Positions 12,325 through 22,224 of a stretch of 64,000 nt of DNA are shown here, piece after piece. Location of the stretch: assembly GCA_022828595.1 (NCBI GenBank), contig JAKGHH010000005.1, forward strand, positions 60,073,655 to 60,137,654, given 5' to 3'. The stretch comes from Nelumbo lutea (Eukaryota > Streptophyta > Magnoliopsida > Proteales > Nelumbonaceae). The notes under the pieces are model-generated. The model saw only the letters and a list, made by a program, of their open reading frames with translations. It was not told where the DNA came from and searched no databases. The translations under genes were made by a program, and so were the position numbers. Each line of letters begins with the position of its first letter. Position 1 is the first letter of the stretch.

Positions 12325-12455
12325 TTAATAAAAGAGGCCATCTTAGCAGTAGTAAGGATGAATAACAACAACATCACTATTGAAGGGGATTCCAAGTTAA
12401 TTATCGATGCTTTCAATAAAAGTTTCTTCCTCTATCGGAACACTCTAATCATAAC
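12325..12455 (+). pseudogene. RNase H (RVT_3-like) fragment from a retroelement
   Basis: The plus strand reads EAILAVVRMNNNNITIEGDS followed by KLIIDAFNKS, the style of the LINE-type RNase H domain (an acidic residue after beta-strand 'IEGDS'). It is only about 40 codons long and sits between the LINE 5' end and the Copia LTR. A 17-bp piece, ggggattccaagttaat, occurs twice (about 12315 and 12385). Both copies lie inside or at the edge of this fragment, suggesting a small duplication or a template switch. Confidence 0.5.
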
Positions 12456-12611
12456 GAAGGTATTACAGTCTTGAAGACTGTTAGCCTGTTATGATTTGTT
12501 GTATAATTTGTGGGCCAGGTGGGCTATAGTCTGTCGGTCAGTTGGACTTTGTCGCACCATCATGTATTCTCTATAGATTCTCCAAAATGTTAATACAATA
12601 CATAGAATTGC

Positions 12612-12837
12612 TCCAGTTTATGGCATGCCAAGCTTGGACATGCATCCTATGAATGTTTGAACTCCATCAAGGACACGCACATTACCATATCCACTACTAG
12701 CATATTCTGTGGTACTTGTATGCGTGCATAAAACAAATGCACCTATCGTGATATGTGTGGGAGCTACTAGACACCGCATATTTTTTGACATTTGTTGATG
12801 ATCATGCATGGGTCACATGGGTATTTCTGTTGAAATT
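12612..12837 (+). pseudogene. Copia pre-integrase and integrase N-part (left half)
   Basis: The plus strand reads LWHAKLGHASYECLNSIKDT, a GAG-pre-integrase block with the HxxLGH element. It then needs frame changes to reach TFVDDHAWVTWVFLLK, the beginning of the integrase core (usual FVDDxSRxTWVYLLK). It stops at the TSD 12833-12837. The reading resumes at 16692 on the other side of the inserted element. Confidence 0.8.
12833..12837 (+). other. Left target-site duplication of nested element (aaatt)
   Basis: This is the 5-bp partner of aaatc at 16692-16696. The two differ by one C to T change. The Copia reading frame rejoins across the pair: WVFLLK on the left and KSKSEAYSYF on the right, sharing the duplicated codons. 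Confidence 0.85.
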
Positions 12838-13405
12838 TAATGAGGGCAGATTTGGCCCTCTAGTGAAATTGTGATACGTGGCACCTCGTGACAACTAGGA
12901 AAACACCCAGCCAACAAACTTACGAAGTTGGTGACCCACCCGGGCACCAGTCTGGCCGGCCTGGCGTGACCTGCCCGACGCGCGGGCGGCCTGCGCGAAC
13001 TGCACGGCGTGCGCCCTGCGCGCGTACGGCGTGCGGCCTGTGCGACTTGGCCGACCTGGACCAGCCTAGCGCATGATCCGGCCAAGCCGCCCATAAGGTG
13101 CCCACCGACAAACCTGGCCTAGACACTGACCCGCCGACTGACACAGGCGCCAGCTTGACGACCTGGTCTAGACACTGACCCGCTGACTGACACAGGCGCC
13201 GACCTGACGACCTGGCCTAGACACTGACCCGCCGACTGACGCAGGCGCCCCCCTAACAACCAGGCCTAGGCGCCGACCTGGCCGCCTGACACAAGCGCCA
13301 GCCTGACGACCTCGAGGAGTTCACCACCGTACCCCGGTTTTGACAGGATGCGACGAGTCTTACCGTTTGGAGGCTTTTCACCCACCTAACCCGCGAGGAC
13401 TCCGG

Positions 13406-13413
13406 TATATAAA
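13406..13413 (+). promoter_or_regulatory. TATA box in the 5' LTR
   Basis: The sequence tatataaa in a 'ccggtatataaagacctc' context lies about 280 bp before the minisatellite. The counterpart in the right LTR is 15909-15916. If it is the promoter, the minisatellite would be transcribed. Confidence 0.6.
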
Positions 13414-13691
13414 GACCTCACCCCCCAAAGGGGAGGGGGATGAAAAAAGGGAAGTAACCCCTGCTCTCTAGCTCTCTCATATTATCTTCAAAGCTCTCTA
13501 GAATAAGAGTGCTAACTTAAGCGTCGGAGAGCCCCCACCGGTAAAATACCCCTGGGACCTCTGATTCAGTTCTCACAGGTCCCTCAGCTCCCGCAGCCTA
13601 CAAAGGAAAGAAGACCACCTCATGCTGAGCGCAGTCGGATTGCGCCGCACCAGGGAGCTCCAACATTCTCTAAGTCATCGGCTGCCTAGTA

Positions 13692-14546
13692 GGCAGTTCG
13701 CCAGCAGACAGTTCGTCACCAGGCAGTTCGCCACTGAGCAGCTCGCCACCGGGCAGTTCGCCACCAGGCAGTTCGCCACCGAGCAGCTCGCCACCGGGCA
13801 GTTCGCCACTAGGCAGTTCGCTACCAGCCAGTTCACCACCGAGCAGCTCGCCACCGGGCAGTTCGCCACCAGGCAATTCGCCACCAAGCAGTTCGCCACC
13901 GGGCAGTTCGCCACCATGCAGTTCGCCACCAGGCAGCTCGCCACTAGGCAACTCGCCACCAGGCAGTTCGCCACCAGACAGATCGCCACCGGGCAGTTCA
14001 CAACCAGGCAGTTCGCCACCAAGCAGTTCACCACCAGGTAGTTCGCCACCAGGCAGTTCGCCACAAGACATATCACCATCGGGCAGTTCGCCACCAGGCA
14101 GTTCGCCACCGAGCAGCTCGCCACCGGGCAGTTCGCCACTAGGCAGTTCGCCACCAGGCAGTTCACCACCGAGCAGCTCGCCACCGGGCAGTTCGCCACC
14201 AGGCAGTTCGCCACCAAGCAGTTCGCCACCAGGCAGTTCACCACCAAGCAGTTCGCCACCGGGTAGTTCGCCACCAAGCAGTTCGCCACTAGGCAGCTCG
14301 CCACCAGGCGGCTCGCCACTAGGCAGTTCGCCACCAGACAGATCGCCACCGGGCAGTTCGCAACCAGGCAGTTCGCCACCAAGCAGTTTGCCACCAGGTA
14401 GTTCGCCACCAAGCAGTTCGCCACCAGGTAGTTCGCCACCAAGCAGTTCACCACCGGGCAGTTCGCCACCAGACAGTTTGCCCCCTGGCAGTTTTCCACC
14501 GAGCAGTTCGCCAGTAGGCAGTTCACCACCAAGTAGCTCATCACTA
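13692..14546 (+). repeat. 15-bp minisatellite in the 5' LTR, 57 units
   Basis: The unit is ggcagttcgccacca with variants at a few positions (for example agcagctcgccaccg). The array spans 855 bp, exactly 57 units, with no out-of-register unit seen. Because 15 is a multiple of three and most units lack stops, several frames stay open. The plus strand gives QFATR/QLATG and SSPPG pentapeptides; the minus strand gives GELPG and ANCLV, with open frames near 297 codons at 13670-14568. These are by-products of the repeat. Confidence 0.95.
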
Positions 14547-14640
14547 AGGCATGCCACCACCGGGTCAAATAACGAGTTACTTAGCCAAAAAATTTTACAT
14601 CACAAAACATTTGTATGTGGCCGAAAGCGGTTACATCAAT

Positions 14641-14658
14641 TGGCGTCGTCTGTGGGAA
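14641..14658 (+). promoter_or_regulatory. Primer binding site of the nested element
   Basis: The sequence tggcgtcgtctgtgggaa starts 2 nt after the LTR end ACATCA. It resembles the TGGCGCCGTCTGTGGGAA type of site seen in Tat-like Gypsy elements, with one C to T difference. I did not match it to a tRNA. Confidence 0.75.
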
Positions 14659-15327
14659 CACGCTACAAAAAGCTAAGTTCTCATCTTGCCAAAACTAAGT
14701 CCTCACTTTTTAGAAATTGAAGCTATCGCTTTATAGTTTACATTTTTTATGAACTCAAGACTATGCAGGGAGCTAACGGGCTAAGTAGCTCTACCAACCT
14801 TACTTTCAATTCAAATAATGCCACATCAGTCCTCTCCGCAAGGTCCCCCCTACAAAGATGAGCTCTTCATGGCTTCCGCGGGAGTTGGCGGCCAATTGAC
14901 TACATAGGCGCCCTTACTGGTCGAGCCTTCCAAGGCTCCCGTGTGAGCTGGCAACCTAAAGTTAGTAGTGCTGCCCCCGAAGGTCAAGCCCCTAGTAGCT
15001 TCTTGTAGGAGTAGGTGACCGGCATTACAAAGCTGATGCAGGCCAAGCCTACGGGCCACATTACTACTTAAGACCCGGTCGCCTCTCTAGCACGGGCAAA
15101 GTTAGAAAAGAGTAGACCACTAGTCACTCCCAAAGCCTATGGGCCACATTACCACTAAAGACCTGGTCGCCTCTCCGGCACGGGCAAAAGTCAAAGAAGA
15201 GTAGACTACGAGTCGCTCCCAAAGCCTACGGGCCGCACTAGTAATTGGATCAGCACTTACTAGCTCATCGACTTACGAGCCAAAAAAAAAAAAAAACTAC
15301 TCCCTTCGCTGAGTTACTATTAGCTCG
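14659..15327 (+). other. Non-coding interior with an 88-bp tandem repeat
   Basis: No gag or pol motif was found in any frame. From 15045 to about 15240 a unit of 88-89 bp beginning aagcctacgggccac occurs at 15045, 15133 and 15222 (the last partial). A short A run lies at about 15282-15295. A small plus frame starting near 14764 is too short and featureless to call. Confidence 0.75.
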
Positions 15328-15340
15328 GGAGTGGGGGGGG
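15328..15340 (+). promoter_or_regulatory. Polypurine tract before the 3' LTR
   Basis: The run ggagtgggggggg ends 4 nt before TGATGAGGG, where plus-strand priming would start. It supports the + orientation and the 15345 LTR boundary. Confidence 0.8.
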
Positions 15341-15344
15341 CTAT

Positions 15345-16691
15345 TGATGAGGGCAGATTTGGCCCTCCAGTGAAATTGTGACACGTGGCACCTCGTGACA
15401 ACTAGGAAAACACCCAGCCAAACAAACTTACGAAGTTGGTGACCCACCCGGGCACTAGTCTGGCCGGCCTGGCACGACCTACGCGCGGCTTAGCGCGTGG
15501 CCTGTGTGAACTGTGCACGGCCTGCGCGAGCTGCGTGCGGCCTTTGCGACCTGGCCGACCTGGACCAGCCTAGCGCATGATCCGGCCAAGCCGCCCATAA
15601 GGCGCCCACCGACAAACCTGGCCTAGACACTGACCCGCCGGCTGACACAGGCGCCAGCTTGACGACCTGGTCTAGACACTGACCTGCCGACTGACACAGG
15701 CGCCTACCTGACGACTTGGCCTAGACACTGACCCGCCGACTGACGCAGGCGCCCCCTGACAACCCGGCCCAGGCGCCGACCTGGCCGCCTGACACAAGCG
15801 CCAGCCTGACAACCTCGAGGAGTTCACCACCGTACCCCGGTTTTGACAGGATGCGACGAGTCTTACCGTTTGGAGGCTTTTCACCCACCTAACCCGCGAG
15901 GACTCCGGTATATAAAGACCTCACCCCCTAAAGGGGAGGGGGATGAAAAAAAGGAAGTAACCCCTGCTCTCTAGCTCTCTCATATTATCTTCAAAGTTCT
16001 CTAGAATAAGAGTGCTAACTTAAGCATCGGAGAGCCCCCACCGGGAAAATACCCCCGGGACCTCTGATTCAGTTCTCGCAGGTCCCTTAGCTCCCGCAGC
16101 CTACAAAGGAAAGAAGACCACCTCATGCTGAGGGCAGTCGAATTGCACCGCACTAGAGAGCTCCAGCATTCTCTAAGTTACCAGTCGCCTAGTAGGCAGT
16201 TTGCCAGCAGGCAGTTCGCCACTGAGCAGCTCGCCACCGGGCAGTTCGCCACCAGGCAGTTCACCACCAGGCAGTTCGCCACCGAGCAGCTCACCATCGG
16301 GCAGTTCACCACCGGGTAGTTCGCCACCAGGCAGTTCGCCACCGAGCAGCTCGCCACCAGGCAGTTCGCCACCGAGCAGCTTGCCACCGGGCAGTTCGCC
16401 ACTAGGCAGTTCGCCACCAGGCAGTTCGCCACCAAGTAGTTCACAACCAGGCAGCTCGCCACCAGGGAGCTCGCCACCAGGCAGTTCGCCACCAGACAGA
16501 TCACCACCGGGCAGTTCGCCACCAGGTAGTTCGCCCCCAGGCAGTTCTCCACCGAACAGTTCGCCAGTAGGCAGTTCACCACCAAGTAGCTCATCACTAA
16601 GGCATGCCACCACCGGGTCAAATAACGAGGTACTTAGCCAAAAAATTTTACAGCACAAAACATTGGTACGTGGCCGAAAGCGGTTACATCA
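15345..16691 (+). repeat. 3' LTR of the nested element, 1347 bp
   Basis: It begins TGATGAGGG and ends GGTTACATCA. Its TATA box is at 15909-15916. It matches the 5' LTR closely outside the minisatellite; nearly all of the 454-bp length difference is array size (30 units, 450 bp). Confidence 0.92.
16195..16599 (+). repeat. 15-bp minisatellite in the 3' LTR, 27 units
   Basis: The same unit family as 13692-14546 spans 405 bp, exactly 27 units. The first and last units are matched in the two LTRs (last two: ggcagttcaccacca, agtagctcatcacta), so the difference is internal to the array. Confidence 0.95.
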
Positions 16692-17400
16692 AAATCCAAG
16701 TCTGAAGCTTATTCATACTTTGTGATGTTTTATGTTATGGTTAATACTCAGTTTAACACTAAAGTTCCATATGTTCATTCTGATAATGGTTTGGAATTTT
16801 TCTTTGGGCCCATGAAGAATTTCTTAGCTAGTCATGGTATCATACATTAAACCTCTTGCGTGGAAAGCACACAACAAAATGGGGCAGTGGAAAAGAAGCA
16901 TAGGCATCTCGTGGAAATAGATAGGGCCTTTAGATTTCAAGCCAAATTACCAATAAAATTCTAGGGGGAGTGCACTATAACAGCAACATATATCAACCAC
17001 CTCCCTACCAATAAAATTCCTGGGCTATCCACATGGTTTCACGTGATGTCAAATTCTTCAAAAATCTGTTCCCTTATACTGATGAAAAATATTTGGATCC
17101 TACTACATACATTTCAGTCATCCTAGCATCGGCAATTGATGATGATAGTATGCTTCAACATGACTCTATTATTGCAAACTCCACCCATACAGTTGAGCCT
17201 TGCAATATTGAAGTTCCCACGACGACCCTATGCTCACAAGAAATTGAGCCCACACTTGATCACAACTCACTAGAGCCCACATGAGTTGAAGTAGGCCCCT
17301 CTCAGCCAATGGGTGATAAACGCATTCCAATCCATCTTTCTGATTAATTCTGTCCTACCATTAGGCCCAATACTATCCCACCACAGTGTCCATGCTCCAA
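16692..17400 (+). pseudogene. Copia integrase right half and downstream scrap
   Basis: The frame resumes from the left half with KSKSEAYSYFVMFYVMVNTQ. It continues to YVHSDNGLEFF (integrase core, second acidic residue) and, after a stop in place of a sense codon, STQQNGAVEKKHRHLVEIDR. The usual GCYT of the region is degraded. From 17033 the frame has VSRDVKFFKNLFPY, the 'FxSRDVxFxExxFPF' hallmark after Copia integrase. RT and RNase H never appear: the sequence runs straight to the polypurine tract at 17401, so a large deletion removed them. Confidence 0.8.
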
Positions 17401-17522
17401 TTTGAGGGGGAGTAGTACAATCTTGAAGATGGTTAGACCGTTTGACTTTATGGCATCATCCTGTATTTTCTATATATTCTCTAAAATGTTAATACAATAC
17501 ACAAAATTCATTTTTCTCCTCA

Positions 17523-18780
17523 GATTTAAGACTTTTTTTTTTGTTCATTGGTTACACAACAGGGGTAGCCCATCCCCAGTTTCTTTCTTTCTTTTCTTTT
17601 CTTTTTTTTTTTTTTTGAAAAAGACCCATGCCTAGTTGAAAAATTAAGAACTAGAGGATGGGCCAAAATTTTGTTCATACTTTTGGTTGACATATCAGAG
17701 TTGAACCCCCTATACATGAATTGCTTGTTGAGCTTATTCTTTTTATACTTTTGGTTTACCCTTCATTTTTTTTCCATATTTTCAAAAAGAGAAATAAATC
17801 TAAATACAAATGCAGAACAAAATATTAGTTTTCCCCGTTAGCAAGAGATGGTAAGAGAGGCTTTAACATAGATCTTGAAATTGATCAATGAGTTCTACGA
17901 CCCATTTAATTTTTGCTTCAACGCCAGAGATCAATGCTTTGGCCTCGTCATAAAAACACTATTGCGTGTTATGATCTTCCTATCCTCTCTACATTCCCAC
18001 TCCCACTCTCTTGTTGATTCCTACCAATCCACCGTAGCAGGGTTTCTACTTGGTACTTGTTACCACCAAAAGATAATGTATTTTTTTTTCTTTTGTTGAG
18101 AAACATGGAGGTTGCAGCAATATCCTCTGATTCCAATAGGCTAATCTTAAAAATCGTGGTGATAGCCGTTGGTGAAGCTCATAGTCTCACTCTCACAGGT
18201 ATTCCGTCATCTATGAAGTGAATATTTTCCTTATATAACAAATTTCAAATTTTGTTTAATAATAATTTTGGATGTTTGGGATTATTTTGGCATTACAGGA
18301 GACGATTGTGTCTTTTCACGGGCAAGAGAAACTTAGACCGGGAAACTGATGAACTATGTCTAGTTCAAGTTGACTTCGATTTGTGGAATGAAGGCAGTGT
18401 TCGGAACTGTGTAAATGGGATTTGGTCCCGTTCTTCGTGGACAGGTTTCATCCACGGCAAAATTTCGTGTATTAGGATCACCTATACTTGATTTTTGATC
18501 CCCTATTTCACATTTTCTCTCAAACGTTACCCTATTGTCTGTTTCATATTTTAATATGTTTGTCAATAAAATATTAGTTATTTTTACTTAATTTTTTATT
18601 TTTTAAAATTTCAATTTTTTATTAATAAAATTATAATATATATATTTTAATTTTTAATTATTTTACTATTATTTTTATAAAAAAATAATATTTATTGGTT
18701 AATATTAATTCATCGATGCATTTTTCAATATATTTATCATATAAAATGCAAAAATTAGATATTTATGATTAACTGTGTAC
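17523..18780. other. Intergenic DNA, no gene seen
   Basis: It contains T-rich runs (17533-17540, 17581-17616) and AT-rich sequence (18500-18780). No frame shows a known domain and no TSD-bounded element was found. Confidence 0.5.
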
Positions 18781-19291
18781 ATCAAGGTTTTCAAACTGCC
18801 ATTGACCCGGACAGTTGGACTGTTCAACTCGGAAACCGTCTAGGCAAGCGGTTCCGTTTTACCCCAAACCCGGTTTTTGGTCAAAAACCGTTGAAAAAGT
18901 CAATAACCCATTGACCCGAGCGGTCAAACTATCAACCCGTTTAATGGTTTTTTATCATTTTTTATTTTTAAATATATATTTTTTATTTTTTAAATTTATG
19001 TCAGAACGGGCTATCTATTCGAATCGGATGGTCGGACCATCAACCCAGAAACCGATAGCCAAAACAGTTCCATTTTCGGGTCATTTTTTAAAATGTTGGT
19101 GTAGATCAAAGTATGGTGAGGACTGGTCCATACTACGCCTACAGAATGCCACTATGTGTGTGGACTGGCCCAGTCCACATAATTTATCTATAGTTTAAAA
19201 CAACTGTGGATTGTGGTGTAGTGTAGATGGGTCCCTGCCACAAAGTATGGTATAAACAAATCCATACCTACTAATTTTTGATCCACACTAC
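18781..19291. repeat. Two decayed inverted-repeat elements
   Basis: From about 18786 (aggttttcaaactgcc) to about 19090, 'accggtt/aaccggt' and 'ttgacccg' words recur around an AT-rich core, the style of hAT-like non-autonomous plant repeats. From about 19093 (tgtagatcaaagtatgg) to 19291 (tttttgatccacactaca) the ends form an imperfect inverted repeat. No trustworthy TSD was found for either. Confidence 0.4.
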
Positions 19292-20540
19292 ATAATACCC
19301 CCGAAAAGAGAAGTTGAATTTTATAGGAAACAGTTGTGTATATTCCCTTATTATGTATGGAATTTCCGGTGGTTGTCAGCCATTTGATTCAAGTAGATGG
19401 CTGGGGACGGTAGTCCATGTCGATGATGGCTGCTCATAAATGGAATTTGCAATTATGGCTTCCAAAAAACTATTATGGGGAAAGGAGTTTCAATGATGGT
19501 TGATTGACTTGCTGCTAACGGTGAGTTTGATCAATAAGAAGTTGGTGAAATGATAAGAAAATGGTGACTAATAGGTTCCCGATGAACATGGGGTAGACCG
19601 GCAGAGGTAATGAAGCAGATGAAGATACAACAAGGGTAAAATACGATATAAAAAATTTTAAATGAATTCACATATGAGTTTCACCGATGGAGGCCATTTG
19701 GAGGGTATGCAATGGTATGCTTAAGTTAATTTGTTTTTTCTTATATCCATCAACCTTTATCGCACCTAATCTATGTTAATATGTTATAATTTTTCTTTTT
19801 GTGGTAAAAAGAAAATAAAATGTTGCGTGAGTCCTTTTCCGAGGATAATAGGTATTTAATATTTTTTTAATGTTATTCTGAATTAACCGACCCAAATAGT
19901 TGGGATAAAGCTCGTTCTAAACGCTCATGCGTCTGAAAGTCAATGCTAATATTTGGAAAAGATTTCAAGGTTTTTGGTTTCAACATTTGTTTCTATTAGA
20001 AGATTTCATCCAATCTTCTGAATCCTCATCTGCTACCTCTCCGTGCACACTGGCAACCAAATATAACCAAGGAGCAGATCACATGGTATTTTGATCTGGA
20101 AAGCCCTAGACATGTTTCATTCATCAACATGAAGCAGGTCCTACTCAATGGCCGGCACCATACATTATATAATCAGGGAAAGTGCTGAACCGACAATAAT
20201 TCACTTATAGTTCGCTACATCGAATTTAACCAAAAAGTGCATGACCCAGTTGTTCTCAGGAGGCGTTGCAAGGAAGAAAACTTAGTAATTCAGTCTGCCA
20301 TAGAGTTTATGTGCCCCACAACCACTGAATATCTCATTTTGAGTGGGGTATTATTATTTATTTAGATTTTTTACACAGCTCCTATACTAAATCCAGGTTC
20401 TATCAATTCTTTATAGTCTACTGTCATCATAAAGAAGGCTGCAAATCTATGAAGCATCTCCTTCTAACATCTTCCTTTCCGATATAAAGCAATATGGCCA
20501 TGCCAATATTTCGTTGTGCAGTCTCATAATTTGCTGCTAG
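19292..20540. other. Intergenic DNA, no feature recognised
   Basis: No domain-bearing frame, repeat with clear ends, or RNA gene was recognised here. Confidence 0.45.
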
Positions 20541-20545
20541 TAGGG

Positions 20546-21200
20546 GTGGCAAATGGTTGAGTTGGGTTGGGTGAGGGTTGAATACCAATCCACTACCTAT
20601 ATTTATGGGTCTTAGCTAGTGAGTCACAATCCATCTTGATCCTGATCCAAGTTTGGATCAGGTAGGCACAACAACATTATAAGCACATTAAATGAGTACT
20701 TAGAATTTTTTTGACACTTGTGCTTTAAAATACTCTCAACCTATCATTGAAAAATATTAATACCACTTTTGACAGCTGTCAAAATATTTATCAAGTGCTC
20801 ATTTAATGTGCTTACTTTGTTGTGCCTAGTAGATCTGTTCCCCCCCTGACCCACCCATATGACCTTCTAACCTAATGCAAAGATTAAGAAGTTACAAATA
20901 TTTAAGCCAAAAAAAATACGAATACTAAGAAAATTAAGAAAAAATGTAAAAATAATAAAAACACACAAATTTACACAAATTTGTAGAAAAAATACAAATT
21001 GATAAAAATTTCAGAAAAAATATGGAAAATAATAAAATTAAAAAAAAATTATATTTCAATCAAGAAAGTAGAAATTGAATAAAATAAATAAATTGATAAA
21101 AATTCAAAATAATTATATATTTCAAAATTTCAACCCATTTTTTCAGAAAAATAAACTATGTAGAAAAATAAAAAATTGATAAAAAATATCAATTGTAAAG
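20546..21200 (+). mobile_element. Truncated hAT-type non-autonomous element
   Basis: It starts taggggtggcaaatgg, the same terminal style as the elements at 2255 and 34682, followed by 'gttgggttgg' words and AT-rich sequence. No matching right terminus (..gccacccta) was found, so the end given is arbitrary. The MITE at 20663-20828 has inserted into it. Confidence 0.45.
20663..20828. mobile_element. MITE with about 30-bp terminal inverted repeats, 166 bp
   Basis: The left end taggcacaacaa...agcacattaaatgag is matched by the reverse complement of the right end ctcatttaatgtgctta...ttgttgtgccta, with a small indel. The centre also has the hairpin tttgacagctgtcaaa. It splits a 'gggtt'-word repeat. 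A clear TSD is not visible (TA or TAG at most), so the superfamily is undecided. Confidence 0.65.
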
Positions 21201-21389
21201 ACGAACTTCATAATCTATATGTTACAGAATTCGTTCTACTTCAACTCAACTTCTATCAACAATGGCACTTAAGTTTATCATTGCCGCTGTTTGCGATGGT
21301 GCTACAATCAACAAATCCCCAAACTCCATCTTTCCCATTCTCAAAGACCAAAACCTCATTTGATTCATCGAAGATTTGAGATTTGAAGA

Positions 21390-22176
21390 TGTTGGTTGGG
21401 CTCCCTTCCCACGTGGAGGGCCCACTATATATAAAAAAAGGGTAGAAGTCGGAGAGGCTCATAACTGTCTTCGCATTAGCAAAGACAGTTATGAGCAAAT
21501 AAAAACTTGCTCGGCAAGTTGAGGGGAGAGGGAACGGTTTGGTGAAGTCTTCCACCGAAAACAGAACAGAGTATAGAGAGAGAGAGAAAAAGAGAGAGAG
21601 AGAGAGAGAGAGAGAAAGAGGAGAGAAAGAGAAAGGGAAAAGGAGAAGAGAGTTTTGTGGGCTTTTATGGGCTAAGAACATAAAACTTGCGTGGCATCCC
21701 TTTCTGTGATCACCTTGAGATTTTAGTATGCAGTTGATGGCGTCTCAAGCTGCACATCTACTGGTTTGATTTGCTATTCCTCTTCTCTATTATCATTTTG
21801 GAGAGATTTATTTTTGTCTCTGATTTATTTGGTGATATGTGATGAAATCCACCTGTGGGTGAGTAGTTGATGCTGATAGCCTCTAGATTTAATGCTAGAG
21901 AAGAACTTTGTTGTATCCCATTAATTTATTAGTGGAAGTTTTTGAATGGCTAGTTGCCCATGGTTTTTCCTTTTGTTTTGGATGATTTTTCACGTTAAAT
22001 TCTTGTGTCTTTATTTATGGATTGTGTTCTTATTATTGCATATATTTTCTATTTGGTTGATATTGTTTGGCTTGCATGTTCATTTAATTGCACAAAGAAG
22101 GAAAGATAATTAATTTGCTTCAGTTCAGATATATTTTGTTATTTGGCTATTGTGAGATAGCAGGTTTTTCCCAACA
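21390..22176 (+). repeat. 5' LTR of the Copia element
   Basis: It has a TATA-like tatatataaaa near 21426 and a long GA-rich run (about 21575-21640) downstream of it. The 3' LTR has a much shorter GA run at about 26265-26293, which with a few other indels explains the 51-bp length difference. Confidence 0.92.
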
Positions 22177-22178
22177 AG

Positions 22179-22190
22179 TGGTATCAGAGC
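22179..22190 (+). promoter_or_regulatory. Primer binding site, tRNA-Met type
   Basis: The sequence tggtatcagagc follows the LTR end CCAACA after 2 nt. It is the standard plant Copia PBS, complementary to the 3' end of initiator tRNA-Met. Confidence 0.9.
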
Positions 22191-22224
22191 CAAGTTATTT
22201 TGAGGAATTTCTTGTGCTAATTAA

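Larger units (their letters stand above)
12838..14638 (+). repeat. 5' LTR of the nested element, 1801 bp
   Basis: It aligns with 15345-16691 along its length. Before the minisatellite there are 854 bp here against 850 in the right LTR; after it there are 92 bp in both. The 5' end reads TAATGAGGG where the right LTR has TGATGAGGG. A TATA box (tatataaa) lies at 13406-13413. The proximal part has imperfect repeats built on 'ctagacactgacccgc.gactgac' (13100-13250). Chance ORFs on both strands within the array should not be annotated as genes. Confidence 0.9.
12838..16691 (+). mobile_element. Non-autonomous Tat-like LTR element (LARD/TRIM-like), 3854 bp
   Basis: A 5' LTR (12838-14638, 1801 bp), a 706-bp non-coding interior (14639-15344) and a 3' LTR (15345-16691, 1347 bp) lie in a Copia integrase. 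The PBS-like sequence begins 2 nt after the 5' LTR; a G-rich polypurine tract precedes the 3' LTR. The right LTR begins TGATGAGGG and both end ACATCA. The interior shows no gag or pol. The overall style (TATA, then 'gtgctaacttaagc.tcggagag', PBS starting TGGCG) fits the Tat branch of Gypsy, but without pol the assignment is by resemblance. Any movement would need proteins from another element. Confidence 0.85.
12461..17522 (+). mobile_element. Internally deleted Copia element hosting a nested element
   Basis: An LTR-like block at 12461-12611 (tattacagtcttgaagac ... gttaatacaatacat) resembles 17413-17522 (tagtacaatcttgaagatgg ... gttaatacaatacac). The latter follows a polypurine tract, tttgagggggag (17401-17412). 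Between them lie pieces of the pre-integrase and integrase regions only; gag, protease, RT and RNase H are gone. The left LTR has about 40-60 bp absent from the right one. The insertion at 12838-16691 interrupts the integrase. The outer ends lack a convincing TSD. Confidence 0.7.

Noticed and set aside
13692..14546. CRISPR-like or satellite array
   Set aside because: The repeats are contiguous with no spacers and lie inside the LTR of a retrotransposon.
13670..14568. Long minus-strand ORFs (about 297 codons) in the minisatellite
   Set aside because: They read only a 5-residue repeat; similar frames are open on the plus strand. They result from the 15-bp unit.
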